64,000 bases of DNA from Streptomyces pilosus. Lineage in GTDB: Bacteria; Actinomycetota; Actinomycetes; Streptomycetales; Streptomycetaceae. Positions 43,447 to 53,099 of the stretch are shown here, piece after piece. The notes beneath the pieces were generated by a model. The model saw only the letters and a list, made by a program, of their open reading frames with translations. It was not told the origin of the DNA and did no database searches. Position 1 is the stretch's first letter; each line of letters opens with the position of its first letter. Position numbers and translations under genes: made by a program. Location of the stretch: positions 434,001-498,000 of the forward strand of contig NZ_BMTU01000004.1 in NCBI RefSeq assembly GCF_014649835.1, written 5' to 3'.

Positions 43447-45282
43447 ATGGCCAGCACGAAGGTGTCCGACTACATCCTCCAGCGGCTGCGCGAGTGGGAC
43501 GTCGACCACGTCTTCGCCTACGCGGGCGACGGCATCAACGGGCTCCTGGCCGCCTGGGGACGGGCGGACAACCGGCCGAAGTTCGTACAGGCCCGGCACG
43601 AGGAGATGTCCGCGTTCCAGGCCGTCGGCTACGCGAAGTTCTCCGGCAAGGCCGGCGTGTGCGCGGCGACCTCCGGACCGGGCGCCATCCACCTCCTGAA
43701 CGGGCTCTACGACGCCAAGCTCGACCACGTCCCGGTCGTGGCGCTGGTCGGGCAGACCAACCGCAGCGCCATGGGCGGCTCCTACCAGCAGGAAGTGGAC
43801 CTCGCCGGGTTGTTCAAGGACGTCGCCTCGGACTTCTGCGAGACGGCGACGGTGCCCGAGCAGTTGCCGAACCTCATCGACCGGGCCTTCCGCACCGCGT
43901 ACGCCAGGCGCACCGTCACCGCGGTCATCCTCCCCGGCGACGTGCAGGAGCTGGACTACAGCCCGCCCACGCACGCCTTCAAGATGGTGCCCTCCAGCCT
44001 CGGCCTGGGACGGTACGCGCCGGTCCCCGCCGACGAGGACCTCCAGCGGGCCGCCGACGTGCTGAACTCCGGCGAGAGGGTCGCCGTCCTCATCGGCCAG
44101 GGTGCCCGCGGCGCCCGCGCCGAGGTCGAACAGCTGGCCGACGTGCTGGGCGCCGGCGTGGCCAAGGCGCTGCTCGGCAAGGACGCCCTGCCCGACGACC
44201 TGCCCTACGTCACCGGCGCCATCGGGCTGCTGGGCACCCGCCCCTCCCACGAGCTGATGCAGGAGTGCGACACCCTGCTGATGATCGGCTCCAGCTTCCC
44301 GTACACGCAGTTCCTGCCGGAGCTGGACCAGGCGCGGGCGGTGCAGATCGACATCGACCCGCACATGATCGGCCTGCGCTACCCGAACGAGGTCAATCTC
44401 GTCGGCGACGCCCGCGAGACCCTGCGGCGACTGCTGCCCCGCCTGCACCGCAAGGACGACCGCGCCTGGCGGGAGAAGATCGAGAAGAACGTCGCCCGCT
44501 GGTGGGAGGTCATGCAGCGCCGCGCCGCCGTCGGCGCCGACCCGGTCAATCCCGAGTACGTGGTCCACGCCCTGGACGGCAGGCTGCCCGACGACGTGAT
44601 CCTGAGCGCCGACTCCGGCTCGGCCGCCAACTGGTACGCCCGGCATCTGCGGCTGCGCGGCCGGATGCGCGGCTCCCTGTCGGGCACCCTGGCGACGATG
44701 GGGCCCGGGGTGCCGTACGCCATCGGCGCGAAGTTCGCCCACCCCGACCGTCCCGCCATCGCCCTGGTCGGGGACGGCGCCATGCAGATGAACGGCATGA
44801 TGGAGATGGTCACCGCCGCGAAGTACTACCGGGAGTGGTCCGACCCGCGGCTGATCGTCGCCGTGCTCAACAACGGCGACCTCAACCAGGTCACCTGGGA
44901 GATGCGCGCGATGTCCGGCGCCCCCCAGTTCGAGGAGTCGCAAGCCATCCCCGACCTGCCGTACGCCGACATCGCCCGGAACATCGGCCTGGACGGCGTC
45001 CGGGTGGAGAAGCCCAAGCACGTCGAGTCCGCCTGGGACCAGGCCCTCGCCGCCGACCGGCCCTTCGTCATCGACTTCCGCACCGACCCGGCCGTCCCGC
45101 CGATCCCACCGCACGCCTCACTCGACCAGATCGAAGCCGCGGCCACCGCGATCCTCAAGGGGGACAGCGACCGCGGCTCCATGGTGAGGCAGGGCTTGAA
45201 GGCGAAGGTCCAGGAGATGCTGCCCGGCACCCGCCACCGCGCCGACCGGCCCGGCGCCGGCCCGCACGACAGCGCCGGATAG
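43447..45282 (+). CDS. Thiamine-pyrophosphate enzyme (pyruvate oxidase/acetolactate synthase-like)
   Basis: 611 aa from ATG 43447. The N-terminal Pyr domain has the cofactor-activating Glu in RHEEM (Glu52). The middle domain has LIGQGARGA. The C-terminal PP domain has GDGAMQMNG and, after about 26 residues, NNGDLN for Mg-TPP binding. It is closest in style to 'thiamine pyrophosphate-requiring' pyruvate oxidase-like proteins. Decarboxylation of pyruvate or another 2-keto acid is expected. No small regulatory subunit is nearby, which argues against acetolactate synthesis for amino acids. Confidence 0.87.
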   Translation: MASTKVSDYILQRLREWDVDHVFAYAGDGINGLLAAWGRADNRPKFVQARHEEMSAFQAVGYAKFSGKAGVCAATSGPGAIHLLNGLYDAKLDHVPVVALVGQTNRSAMGGSYQQEVDLAGLFKDVASDFCETATVPEQLPNLIDRAFRTAYARRTVTAVILPGDVQELDYSPPTHAFKMVPSSLGLGRYAPVPADEDLQRAADVLNSGERVAVLIGQGARGARAEVEQLADVLGAGVAKALLGKDALPDDLPYVTGAIGLLGTRPSHELMQECDTLLMIGSSFPYTQFLPELDQARAVQIDIDPHMIGLRYPNEVNLVGDARETLRRLLPRLHRKDDRAWREKIEKNVARWWEVMQRRAAVGADPVNPEYVVHALDGRLPDDVILSADSGSAANWYARHLRLRGRMRGSLSGTLATMGPGVPYAIGAKFAHPDRPAIALVGDGAMQMNGMMEMVTAAKYYREWSDPRLIVAVLNNGDLNQVTWEMRAMSGAPQFEESQAIPDLPYADIARNIGLDGVRVEKPKHVESAWDQALAADRPFVIDFRTDPAVPPIPPHASLDQIEAAATAILKGDSDRGSMVRQGLKAKVQEMLPGTRHRADRPGAGPHDSAG

Positions 45283-45333
45283 GACGCGCGACCGGCAAGC
45301 GTGGGGTGCCCCCCTTTGTCCGCCGGACAGAGG

Positions 45334-46044
45334 TCAGCCGCTGACGGTGATGTTCGAGCTTCCGCTGCTCCGGTAACCCTCGGTGGCCATGATCATGTAG
45401 TACCTGAACTGGCCCATGTTCATGCCCGCGCGGGACCACGCGTCGAAGTGGTTGCCGGTGGTGATGGTGCCGGAGCCGCTGGTCACCTTCGACTGCCGGA
45501 CGCTCCAGTACTGGTCGAAGGTACGGGTGCCCTCGACGGAGGGGGCGTTGTACCGCGTCGTCTTGTAGATGTCGTACGTGCCGCCGTCGCTGTGGACGGT
45601 GCCCCGGTACTCGCCGGTGGGCCGGTAGCTGCCCCAGTTGTCGACGATGTAGTACTCCACCAGCGGGTTCGAGGTCCAGCCGTAGAGGCAGCCGTAGCCG
45701 TTGCCCGACGGGTTGAAGTAGCCGGTGTAGCGGACCGTCCTGCGCCCGCCGGTGTTCCAACCCTTGCCGGCGACGAAGTTGCCGCAGTTGGTCCACCGGG
45801 TGCTGTAGCTGCCGCCGCCGTTGAGCGTCATGGAGACGGAGCCGCCGCCGTCGGTCCAGAACGAGTAGTACATGCCGTCGTAACCGGTCTGATTGGTGGT
45901 GATGGTGGTGGCGGCGTGGGCGGTACCGGGCAGCAGCAGTCCGGACGCGGTGGCGAGCGCGACGGTGCCGGCGCCGCCAAGGAAGCCTCGCCGGCTCAAG
46001 CCGCCGAAGGAAGCCGGGTTCTGCTGGTTCTGGTCACGCTGCAT
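45334..46044 (-). CDS. GH11 endo-1,4-beta-xylanase
   Basis: 236 aa from ATG 46044. The N-terminus contains a twin-arginine signal (SRRGFLGG), so export by Tat is likely, with cleavage near residue 44. The GH11 jelly roll has the nucleophile Glu130 (VEYYIVD) and the acid/base Glu222 (ATEGYRSSG). No carbohydrate-binding module follows. It cuts the xylan backbone and should work with the GH62 enzyme encoded 3.7 kb away on the same strand. Promoter elements are at 46232-46256. Confidence 0.93.
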   Translation of the reverse strand: MQRDQNQQNPASFGGLSRRGFLGGAGTVALATASGLLLPGTAHAATTITTNQTGYDGMYYSFWTDGGGSVSMTLNGGGSYSTRWTNCGNFVAGKGWNTGGRRTVRYTGYFNPSGNGYGCLYGWTSNPLVEYYIVDNWGSYRPTGEYRGTVHSDGGTYDIYKTTRYNAPSVEGTRTFDQYWSVRQSKVTSGSGTITTGNHFDAWSRAGMNMGQFRYYMIMATEGYRSSGSSNITVSG

Positions 46045-46231
46045 GCGTCCTCCCGATGAAGGCTGGTGGGGGGCGAGCGGCTTGTGCTGCCCGCTGCCTT
46101 GCTTGGAACACGGCGGGGTTCACCCGTCGTCGTGCCGCGACGACCGGCCGCCCTCGCCGCTCACCTGACGCGGAAGGAACGACGGTCTCCTGTCGCTCGG
46201 TGGCCACAGTTTTCGTAGCACGCCATGCCCC

Positions 46232-46256
46232 TGTCAACGCTTTCGACAAGCTTTCG
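46232..46256 (-). promoter_or_regulatory. Candidate xylanase promoter -35 with overlapping CTTTCG repeats
   Basis: On the minus strand there is TTGACA (46237-46232) and, immediately upstream of it, two copies of CGAAAG (forward CTTTCG at 46240-46245 and 46251-46256) one helical turn apart. Repeats of this type upstream of Streptomyces xylanase genes are thought to be repressor sites. A matching -10 is not clear. Confidence 0.5.
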
Positions 46257-46299
46257 GAAACTTCACCCTCACCCCGGAAGCTGTCAGTACGCGCCTCTT

Positions 46300-46754
46300 C
46301 CCTGTTCAGACCACCTGTCACGCCAACCTGTACGAGGGGCGGAGCGAGTGGAGAAAGGGAGACAGCGAAAGCATGGGCATGCCACTCGAATCTTTCGAAC
46401 GCTCACGAGGGTGACCACGGCAGTCCTCACGGGGAGTCGCACGCATGGCGGGACTCTCGGCGTGTGTTCCGCCGCATGGACCCTCTCGAGGCCGCACACG
46501 GGGTGGTGTGGGCGCCCGGCCGTGCTCGTGCCCCCGGCCCGCCCGCGGCCGGATGCTGAACGGAGCTACGGCAGGTGCCCGGACTCAGGCGACATCGGCC
46601 TCGGATGTGAGACTGGCGGGAATGCGCCGTCGGTGTCGTGGCTGTGCCGACCATGGTGCCCGGGCCGGGCCGGACATGGCCGTCGTGGCCGGACGGGCCG
46701 CCACCTCCGGCTCTGGTCGGTGGCGGACCGGTCCGGTGAGCAACGTCCTCCAGC
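46300..46754. other. Gene-free intergenic stretch
   Basis: About 450 bp between the xylanase control region and the terminator at 46755. Open frames exist on both strands, but none has a ribosome site or codon bias that convinces. One dyad is visible: CGAATCTTTCGAACG near 46387, containing CGAA-N3-TTCG, related to the xylanase repeats. Confidence 0.5.
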
Positions 46755-46784
46755 CCCGGACCGCGGTGCTCACCGCGGTCCGGG
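46755..46784 (-). terminator. Intrinsic terminator of RNA methyltransferase gene
   Basis: A perfect 13-bp stem, CCCGGACCGCGGT and ACCGCGGTCCGGG, with a 4-nt loop, 6 bp downstream of the methyltransferase stop. Confidence 0.87.
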
Positions 46785-46790
46785 CGCAGC

Positions 46791-48119
46791 TCAGGACCCC
46801 TTGGCCGCGGGTTCGAGGATCGCCACGCACTCCACGTGGTGCGTCATCGGGAACAGGTCGAAGACGCGCAGCGTCCGCACCCGGTACCCGCCGTCCCGGA
46901 AGTACGCCAGGTCCCGGGCGAGGGCCGCCGGGTCGCAGGCGACGTAGGCGATGCGGCGGGCGCCCAGCGACGACAGGTGCTCCACGGTCTTGCGGCCGGC
47001 GCCCGCGCGGGGCGGGTCGAGGACGACGAGGTCGACCTCGGTGATGCCGGTGCGGGGCAGGACCGAGTCGACCTTGCCCTGCTCGATGCGGACGCGGGGG
47101 AAGTCCGCGAGGTTGTGGCGGGCGTCCTCCACGGCGCGCTTGCCGGACTCGATGCCGAGGACCGCGCCCGTCTCACCGACGCGGTCGGCCAGGGCGCCCG
47201 CGAAGAGGCCGACGCCGCAGTAGAGGTCGAGGGCCATGTCGCCCTTGCGGGGCAGCAGGCCCTGCATGACGGCGGTGACGAGGGTGTCGGCGGCCTTCGG
47301 GTGGACCTGCCAGAAGCCGCCGCCGGCGACCCGGTGGGTGCGGCCGTCGGCGCGTTCGCGGACGAAGGGGCGGCCGTGGACGCGGTGCAGCTGCCCGGAG
47401 CGCTCGTCGACGCGCATGACCGAGACGGGGCGGTCCAGCTCGACCAGGGGGAGGCGGGCGCCGGGCTTGGGGGTCAGGACGACCTGGCGGTCCTGGGAGC
47501 CGGTCGCGGCGATCGCCTCGACGGAGTCCATGCCCGTCCAGTCCCGCTTCTCGATGCCCAGCTCGCTGACGCCCTCCGCGGCGATCATGCAGTGGTCGAT
47601 CGCCTCGACCTCGTGCGAGCGGTGCCGGCGCAGTCCCGCCCGGCCGTCGGCGGTGACGGCGTACTGGACGCGCGTGCGCCACGCCGGGACCTGGCCGGCG
47701 GGGACCTTGTCGCCCTCGGCCGGCATCACGGTGCCGTCCCAGCCGGCCTCCTCCGGAGTGAGCCCGGCCAGGCGCTGGAGCTGCTCGGCGACGACCTCGC
47801 CCTTGAGGCGCCGCTGGGCGCCGGGCTTGGCGTGCTGCCAGTCGCAGCCGCCGCAGCGGCCGGGGCCGGCGAACGGGCAGGGGGCGTCGATGCGGTCCTT
47901 GGAGGCGTCCAGCACCCGTACCGCGTCGGCGCGCAGGAAGCGGGCCCCCTGCTCACCCTCGGTGACTTGGGCGACGACCCGCTCACCGGGCAGGGCGTGC
48001 CGGACGAAGAGGACCTGGCCCTCGGAGGTGCGGGCGATGCAGTGGCCGCCGTGGGCGACGGGGCCGACCTCGACCTCGTACTCCTCCCCCACCAGTGATT
48101 TCCTCGGTTCTGCCTGCAT
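46791..48119 (-). CDS. TrmA/RumA-family RNA (uracil-5-)-methyltransferase
   Basis: 442 aa from ATG 48119, with GGAG about 10 bp upstream. An N-terminal TRAM-like domain is followed by a Cys cluster (C-P-F-A-G-P-G-R-C-G-G-C) for an iron-sulfur cluster as in RumA. The SAM domain has LDLYCGVGLFAG. The catalytic region includes LDPPRAGAG and YVACDPA, the Cys being the nucleophile that attacks C6 of uracil. It methylates U in rRNA or tRNA; the target cannot be fixed by eye. Confidence 0.9.
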   Translation of the reverse strand: MQAEPRKSLVGEEYEVEVGPVAHGGHCIARTSEGQVLFVRHALPGERVVAQVTEGEQGARFLRADAVRVLDASKDRIDAPCPFAGPGRCGGCDWQHAKPGAQRRLKGEVVAEQLQRLAGLTPEEAGWDGTVMPAEGDKVPAGQVPAWRTRVQYAVTADGRAGLRRHRSHEVEAIDHCMIAAEGVSELGIEKRDWTGMDSVEAIAATGSQDRQVVLTPKPGARLPLVELDRPVSVMRVDERSGQLHRVHGRPFVRERADGRTHRVAGGGFWQVHPKAADTLVTAVMQGLLPRKGDMALDLYCGVGLFAGALADRVGETGAVLGIESGKRAVEDARHNLADFPRVRIEQGKVDSVLPRTGITEVDLVVLDPPRAGAGRKTVEHLSSLGARRIAYVACDPAALARDLAYFRDGGYRVRTLRVFDLFPMTHHVECVAILEPAAKGS

Positions 48120-48155
48120 GGCGGGGTGACTCCACAACATCGGGAACGGGCGGGC

Positions 48156-48176
48156 CCCGGGGCGGTGGGCCCCGGG
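48156..48176 (-). terminator. Possible hairpin between permease and methyltransferase genes
   Basis: Inverted arms CCCGGGGC and GCCCCGGG with a 5-nt loop, in the 75 bp between the two minus-strand genes. It is short but very GC-rich and may act as a terminator or attenuator. Confidence 0.4.
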
Positions 48177-48194
48177 CGGCAACAGCCCACCAGT

Positions 48195-50240
48195 CTACGT
48201 GTGCGGGGAGGAGTCCTTCGCCCGCTCCTTCGGGCCGCGGCGCACCGAGCCGGGGGCGGCCCAGTCCTGCCGCTTGCGGGCCCGCTTCTTGGCGGCCTCG
48301 GAGGATTCCAGCTGGTACGGCACCGAGGTCACCATCACCCCGGGCGTGAACAGCAGCCGGCCCTTGAGGCGCAGCGCGCTCTGGTTGTGCAGCAGGTGCT
48401 CGTACCAGTGGCCGACCACGTACTCGGGGATGATGACGGACACCACGTCGCGCGGGGCCTCCTTGCGCAGGCTCTTGACGTACTCGATCACCGGGCGGGT
48501 GACCTCGCGGTACGGGGAGTCGAGCACCTTCAGGGGCACGTCGATGCCGCGCCGTTCCCACTCCTCGCGCAGGGCCCTGGTCTCGTCCGGGTCCACGTTG
48601 ACGCTGAGCGCCTCCAGGGTGTCGGAGCGCATCAGCCGGGCGTAGGCCAGCGCGCGCAGCGCGGGGCGGTGGATCTTGGAGATGAGGAGGACCGAGTGGA
48701 CGCGGGAGGGCCGCACGCTGTCGTCGGTCGGGGTGTCCGGGGCCGCGATCTCCTCGGTGACCCGGTCGTAGTGCCTGCGGATGGCCGTCATCGTCGCGTA
48801 GAAGATGCACATCCCGAGCAGCGCGACCCAGGCGCCGTGGGTGAACTTGGTGACGAGGACGACGACCAGGACCAGGCCGGTGAAGAAGGCCCCGAAGGTG
48901 TTGATGGCCCGCGACCGGATCATGTGGCGGCGCTTGACCTGGTCCTTCTCGGTGACCAGCAGGCGGTTCCAGTGCCGGACCATGCCGGTCTGGCTGAGGG
49001 TGAAGGACACGAAGACGCCGACGATGTAGAGCTGGATCAGCCGGGTGGAGTCGGCTCCGTAGATCCACACCAGCAGTCCGGCGGCGCCCGCGAGCAGCAC
49101 GATGCCGTTGGAGAAGGCGAGGCGGTCGCCGCGCGTGTGCAGCTGGCGGGGGAGGTAGCGGTCCTGGGCGAGGATCGAGCCGAGCAGCGGGAAGCCGTTG
49201 TAGGCGGTGTTCGCGGCGAGGAACAGCACCAGCGCGGTGGCGGCGGCGAGGATCATGAAGAGCAGGCTGCCGTGGCCGAAGACGGCCTCCGCGACCTGGG
49301 AGATGACCGGGTCCTGGACGTAGTCGGGGCCGAGCGGGACACCGTCGTGGATCAGGTCCTTGGCGGGGTTCTCTGCCATGCGGACGTCGGTGGCGGCGGC
49401 CAGCGCGATGATGCCGCAGAACATGGTGACGGCGAGGGTGCCCATCATGGCGAGCGTGGTCGCCGCGTTGCGCGACTTCGGCTTGCGGAAGGCGGGGACG
49501 CCGTTGGAGATCGCCTCGACGCCGGTGAGCGCGGCGCAGCCGGAGGAGAAGGCGCGCAGGAGCAGGAAGACGAGGGCGAAGCCGGCGAGGCCGGGGTGCT
49601 CGGGTTTGATCTCGAAGTCCGCGGTCGGTGCCCGCATCTCGTCGCCGAGCACGACCGCGCGGAAGGACCCCCACGCGATCATGAGGAAGACGCCCGTGAC
49701 GAAGACGTAGGTGGGGATCGCGAAGAGTGTGCCCGACTCCCTGACCCCCCGCAGGTTCATCAGGGTCAGCAGCACGATCACGCCGACGGCGCAGGCCACC
49801 TTGTTCTCGACGACGAAGGGGACCGCCGAGCCCAGGTTCTCGATGCCGGCGGAGATCGACACGGCGACGGTGAGGACGTAGTCGACGAGCAGGGCGCTGG
49901 CGACGGTCAGGCCGGCCCTGGGGCCGAGGTTGGTGGTAGCCACCTCGTAGTCGCCGCCGCCGCTCGGGTACTCACGGACGTTCTGCCGGTAGGAGGCGAC
50001 CACGGTGAACATCAGCACGACGACCGCCACGGCGATCCAGGGGCTGAAGTGGTAGGCCGACAGGCCCGCGATGGACAGGACCAGCAGCACTTCGCCGGGG
50101 GCGTACGCCACGGAGGACAGCGGGTCGGAGGCGAAGACGGGGAGCGCGACGCGCTTCGGCAGAAGCGTTTCCCCGAGCCGGTCGCTGCGCAGTGCGCGCC
50201 CGATGAGAATGCGTTTGGGCACGTCGGTCAGTTTGGACAC
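48195..50240 (-). CDS. APC-superfamily permease with cytosolic C-terminal domain
   Basis: 681 aa from GTG 50240 (start VSKLTDVPKRILIG); a GTG at 50279 would add 13 residues. About twelve membrane helices are visible, with the APC motif FASDPLSSVAYAPGE in the first and SGGGDYEVA soon after. A soluble C-terminal domain of about 170 residues (HSVLLISKIHRPALRAL) resembles UspA-like folds. Transporters of this type carry amino acids or K+. The substrate is unknown. Confidence 0.85.
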   Translation of the reverse strand: MSKLTDVPKRILIGRALRSDRLGETLLPKRVALPVFASDPLSSVAYAPGEVLLVLSIAGLSAYHFSPWIAVAVVVLMFTVVASYRQNVREYPSGGGDYEVATTNLGPRAGLTVASALLVDYVLTVAVSISAGIENLGSAVPFVVENKVACAVGVIVLLTLMNLRGVRESGTLFAIPTYVFVTGVFLMIAWGSFRAVVLGDEMRAPTADFEIKPEHPGLAGFALVFLLLRAFSSGCAALTGVEAISNGVPAFRKPKSRNAATTLAMMGTLAVTMFCGIIALAAATDVRMAENPAKDLIHDGVPLGPDYVQDPVISQVAEAVFGHGSLLFMILAAATALVLFLAANTAYNGFPLLGSILAQDRYLPRQLHTRGDRLAFSNGIVLLAGAAGLLVWIYGADSTRLIQLYIVGVFVSFTLSQTGMVRHWNRLLVTEKDQVKRRHMIRSRAINTFGAFFTGLVLVVVLVTKFTHGAWVALLGMCIFYATMTAIRRHYDRVTEEIAAPDTPTDDSVRPSRVHSVLLISKIHRPALRALAYARLMRSDTLEALSVNVDPDETRALREEWERRGIDVPLKVLDSPYREVTRPVIEYVKSLRKEAPRDVVSVIIPEYVVGHWYEHLLHNQSALRLKGRLLFTPGVMVTSVPYQLESSEAAKKRARKRQDWAAPGSVRRGPKERAKDSSPHT

Positions 50241-50424
50241 AAGAGTGGATCGTAGGCCGTCGGACGACGGGCGGCCCACCCGCCACCCAGATCCATACGG
50301 GGTCCATACGGCCTCTGCTCTCCGGGTGAATTCACCGGGGCTCGGGGTGCGGATTCCGCAGGTCGCGGAGGTTCCATGCCTATATGACTAACCCGGCCGC
50401 AGCGCCACTCCACGTGGAGGTCCC

Positions 50425-50520
50425 ATGCACACGACCGCAGAACTGATCGGCGCGGCGGCCGCGCTCGTCGTCCTCGGTGTCCTCACCGTGGCGAGCGTGC
50501 GCAGCTTCACACGGCGCTGA
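50425..50520 (+). CDS. Tiny single-pass membrane protein
   Basis: 31 aa from ATG 50425, with GGAGG 5 bp upstream. The whole chain is one hydrophobic helix (LIGAAAALVVLGVLTVA) with a basic end (SVRSFTRR). A TATATGA sequence at 50380 could be part of its promoter. It stands alone between two minus-strand genes. Function unknown. Confidence 0.6.
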   Translation: MHTTAELIGAAAALVVLGVLTVASVRSFTRR

Positions 50521-50532
50521 CCTCTCCGCTCC

Positions 50533-51435
50533 TCACGCCCGGCCGGCCCCGGCGAGCAGGTCCTCGGGCCCGATGGCGGCCACCCGGGTCGAGGGCACCG
50601 TGCAGGCGTAGGCACCGGCCACCGCCCCGAGGCGGGCGCAGCGCAGGGGCGGCTCGCCGCCGAGCAGGCCGTAGAGGAACGCGGCCGCGAAGGCGTCGCC
50701 GGCCCCGTTGGAGTCCACGAGGGGTGCCGGGGGGACGGCGGCGGGGACGTGGGTCAGTTCGCCGTCGGCGAGCAGGAACGCCCCGTCGGCACCCGCGGTG
50801 ACGACGACGGTCCGGGCCCGGCCCCGTGCGGTGATCCGGCGCATGGTGGTCTCCGGGTCCGGCAGGGCGGCGGCGGAGAGGAACACCAGGTCGGCGGCGA
50901 GGGCGAAGGGCTCGTGATACGGGTCGCGGCCGTCCCAGTCGTGCAGGTCGGTGGAGATCGTCACGCCGGGCTCGCGCAGCAGGGGCAGGGCGTCCGCGCA
51001 GGGCTGGGTGATGACCACGTGGGCATGGCGGCTGACCGCGGCGAGGTCGCGCACCGTCCGCTCGGGCAGCCGGTCGCTCTCCGCCCAGCGGGTCGCGTCG
51101 TACAGGGAGAGCCGCCGGCCGTCGGGGCCGACCAGGTTGACGGCGCGCTTGGTGCCGCGCGGCTGCGGCAGGGCGGTGAGCGCTATGTCGTGGTCCCGGT
51201 GCAGGGCGCGGACGAGGTCGCCCTCGTGGTCGTCACCGATCAGATCGAGGTGGTGGGTGCGCAGGCCGAGGGTACGGGTACCGAGGGCGACGAAGTCGCC
51301 GCTCTGTCCCGCGCGGGTGACGATGCCCGGCCGGATCATGTGGCTGTCGGCGAGCGGCACGGGCAGTCCGGGCACGTGCACCACGGTGTCCACGCCCGCG
51401 CCGCCCAGGACGAGGACGTCGATCTCGGTGGTCAT
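50533..51435 (-). CDS. PfkB-family carbohydrate kinase
   Basis: 300 aa from ATG 51435. N-terminal LGGAGVDTVV and C-terminal DSNGAGDAFAAAF give the PfkB signatures, the final Asp being the catalytic base. ATP-dependent phosphorylation of a sugar or nucleoside; substrate not evident. The stop lies 12 bp from the convergent 31-aa gene. Confidence 0.9.
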   Translation of the reverse strand: MTTEIDVLVLGGAGVDTVVHVPGLPVPLADSHMIRPGIVTRAGQSGDFVALGTRTLGLRTHHLDLIGDDHEGDLVRALHRDHDIALTALPQPRGTKRAVNLVGPDGRRLSLYDATRWAESDRLPERTVRDLAAVSRHAHVVITQPCADALPLLREPGVTISTDLHDWDGRDPYHEPFALAADLVFLSAAALPDPETTMRRITARGRARTVVVTAGADGAFLLADGELTHVPAAVPPAPLVDSNGAGDAFAAAFLYGLLGGEPPLRCARLGAVAGAYACTVPSTRVAAIGPEDLLAGAGRA

Positions 51436-51671
51436 GGCTGGTCGGCTCCTTGTCCCGAACCCCGTGGGTTCGCCGGCGGTGCGGATGCGGGGACCGGGCG
51501 CGCGGACGCGGCGGCCGGACCCCGGAGGGCGTCAGGACCGCGATCCCCCGGCATGATGTTGCCTGGCGGCCCGTTCTCCGGCCGCGATGTTCCGCCTGGC
51601 GAGCCGAAAGAGAGACATGAGCACGAAGGTCATGAAGGTCGAAGGGCCTGCAGGAAGCACGGTGTGACGCG

Positions 51672-52343
51672 ATGCATATTGTCATCATGGGCTGCGGACG
51701 GGTGGGGTCCGCTCTCGCCCAGAACCTGGAGGAACAGGGCCACACGGTCGCCGTGATCGACCAGGACCCCACCGCCTTCCGCCGATTGGGCTCCTCGTTC
51801 GGCGGGCGCCGCGTCACCGGCGTCGGCTTCGACCAGGACACCCTGCGTGAGGCGGGCATCGAGGACGCGGGCGCCTTCGCCGCGGTGTCCAGCGGCGACA
51901 ACTCCAACATCATCGCCGCACGGGTGGCCCGCGAGATGTTCGGCATCGAGAACGTGGCGGCCCGCATCTACGACCCCCGCCGCGCGGAGGTCTACCAGCG
52001 CCTCGGCATCCCCACGGTGGCGACCGTGCGCTGGACGGCCGACCAGATGCTGCGCCGGCTGCTGCCCTCGGGCGCCGAACCGCTCTGGCGCGACCCCACC
52101 GGCGGCGTCCAGCTCGCGGAGGTGCACACCTCCACGGCCTGGGTGGGCCACCGGATCAGCAGACTGCAGGACCAGACCGGTGTGCGGGTGGCCTTCCTGA
52201 CCCGGCTCGGTGAGGCCGTACTGCCCAGCTCGCAGACGGTGCTTCAGGAGGGGGACCTGGTGCACGTGATGATGCGCACCGACGAGATCGACCGGGTCGA
52301 GGCGGCGTTCGCCAAGGGACCCGAAGAGGAGGGCGGTCACTGA
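51672..52343 (+). CDS. TrkA-type potassium uptake regulatory protein
   Basis: 223 aa with an N-terminal RCK/TrkA_N Rossmann domain (MGCGRVGSALAQNLEEQG) and a C-terminal TrkA_C domain (VGHRISRLQDQTG). It would bind NAD or ATP and gate a K+ channel or transporter. No TrkH/KtrB subunit is in the window. TGATG junction with a second TrkA gene: the stop and the next start share one base, so they are translationally coupled. Confidence 0.92.
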   Translation: MHIVIMGCGRVGSALAQNLEEQGHTVAVIDQDPTAFRRLGSSFGGRRVTGVGFDQDTLREAGIEDAGAFAAVSSGDNSNIIAARVAREMFGIENVAARIYDPRRAEVYQRLGIPTVATVRWTADQMLRRLLPSGAEPLWRDPTGGVQLAEVHTSTAWVGHRISRLQDQTGVRVAFLTRLGEAVLPSSQTVLQEGDLVHVMMRTDEIDRVEAAFAKGPEEEGGH

Positions 52344-53011
52344 TGAGGGTCGCCATTGCCGGAGCCGGCGCGGTCGGCCGCTCGATCGCGGGCGAGCTGC
52401 TGGAGAACGGCCACGAGGTCCTGCTGATCGACAAGGCGCCGACCGCCATCTCGGTCGAGCGTGTCCCGATGGCGGAGTGGCTGCTCGCCGACGCGTGCGA
52501 GATCACGTCACTGGACGAGGCGGCGCTCCAGCGCTGCAACGTCGTCATCGCCGCGACGGGCGACGACAAGGTCAACCTGGTCGTCTCGCTGCTCGCCAAG
52601 ACGGAGTACGGCGTGCCGCGGGTCGTCGCCCGGGTGAACAACCCGAAGAACGAGTGGCTGTTCAACGAGTCCTGGGGCGTGGACGTCGCCGTCTCCACGC
52701 CGCGTCTGATGTCGGCCCTGGTGGAGGAGGCGGTCAGCGTCGGCGACCTGGTCCGGCTGCTGCGCTTCAGCCACGGCGACGCCAACCTGGTCGAGCTGAC
52801 CCTGCCGGAGGAGTCGGCGCTGGCCGGGACCCAGGTCGGGGACGTCCAGTGGCCGCAGGACACCTCGCTGGTCACGATCATCCGCGGCACCCGCGTGCTG
52901 ACGCCGACGCGGGAGGACTCCCTGGAGGCCGGCGACGAGCTCCTCTTCGTGGCCGCCCAGGCCCGCGAGGAGCAGCTGGAGGACCTGCTGTCGGTCCGCA
53001 AGGAGTCGTAG
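52343..53011 (+). CDS. Second TrkA-type potassium uptake regulatory protein
   Basis: 222 aa, paralogous to the preceding gene: GAGAVGRSIAGELLENG at the N-terminus and LAGTQVGDVQWPQD in the C domain. Pairs of separate TrkA proteins (CeoB/CeoC-like) are usual in actinobacteria and likely form a heteromeric gating ring. Followed by a strong terminator. Confidence 0.92.
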   Translation: MRVAIAGAGAVGRSIAGELLENGHEVLLIDKAPTAISVERVPMAEWLLADACEITSLDEAALQRCNVVIAATGDDKVNLVVSLLAKTEYGVPRVVARVNNPKNEWLFNESWGVDVAVSTPRLMSALVEEAVSVGDLVRLLRFSHGDANLVELTLPEESALAGTQVGDVQWPQDTSLVTIIRGTRVLTPTREDSLEAGDELLFVAAQAREEQLEDLLSVRKES

Positions 53012-53033
53012 GTCCCGGTCCGCGCACGGCGAA

Positions 53034-53061
53034 GGGCGCCCGGACGGAACTCCGGGCGCCC
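53034..53061. terminator. Bidirectional intrinsic terminator
   Basis: A perfect 11-bp stem, GGGCGCCCGGA and TCCGGGCGCCC, with a 6-nt loop, between the convergent trkA-type and DUF3159 genes. Confidence 0.85.
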
Positions 53062-53099
53062 TCGTGCTCCTCGGGCCGGGACGCGCGTCCCGTACGGGG

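Noticed and set aside
46445..47044. 200-codon plus-strand frame between xylanase and methyltransferase genes
   Set aside because: Arg/Pro-rich, no ribosome site, and it runs into the methyltransferase gene and through its terminator.
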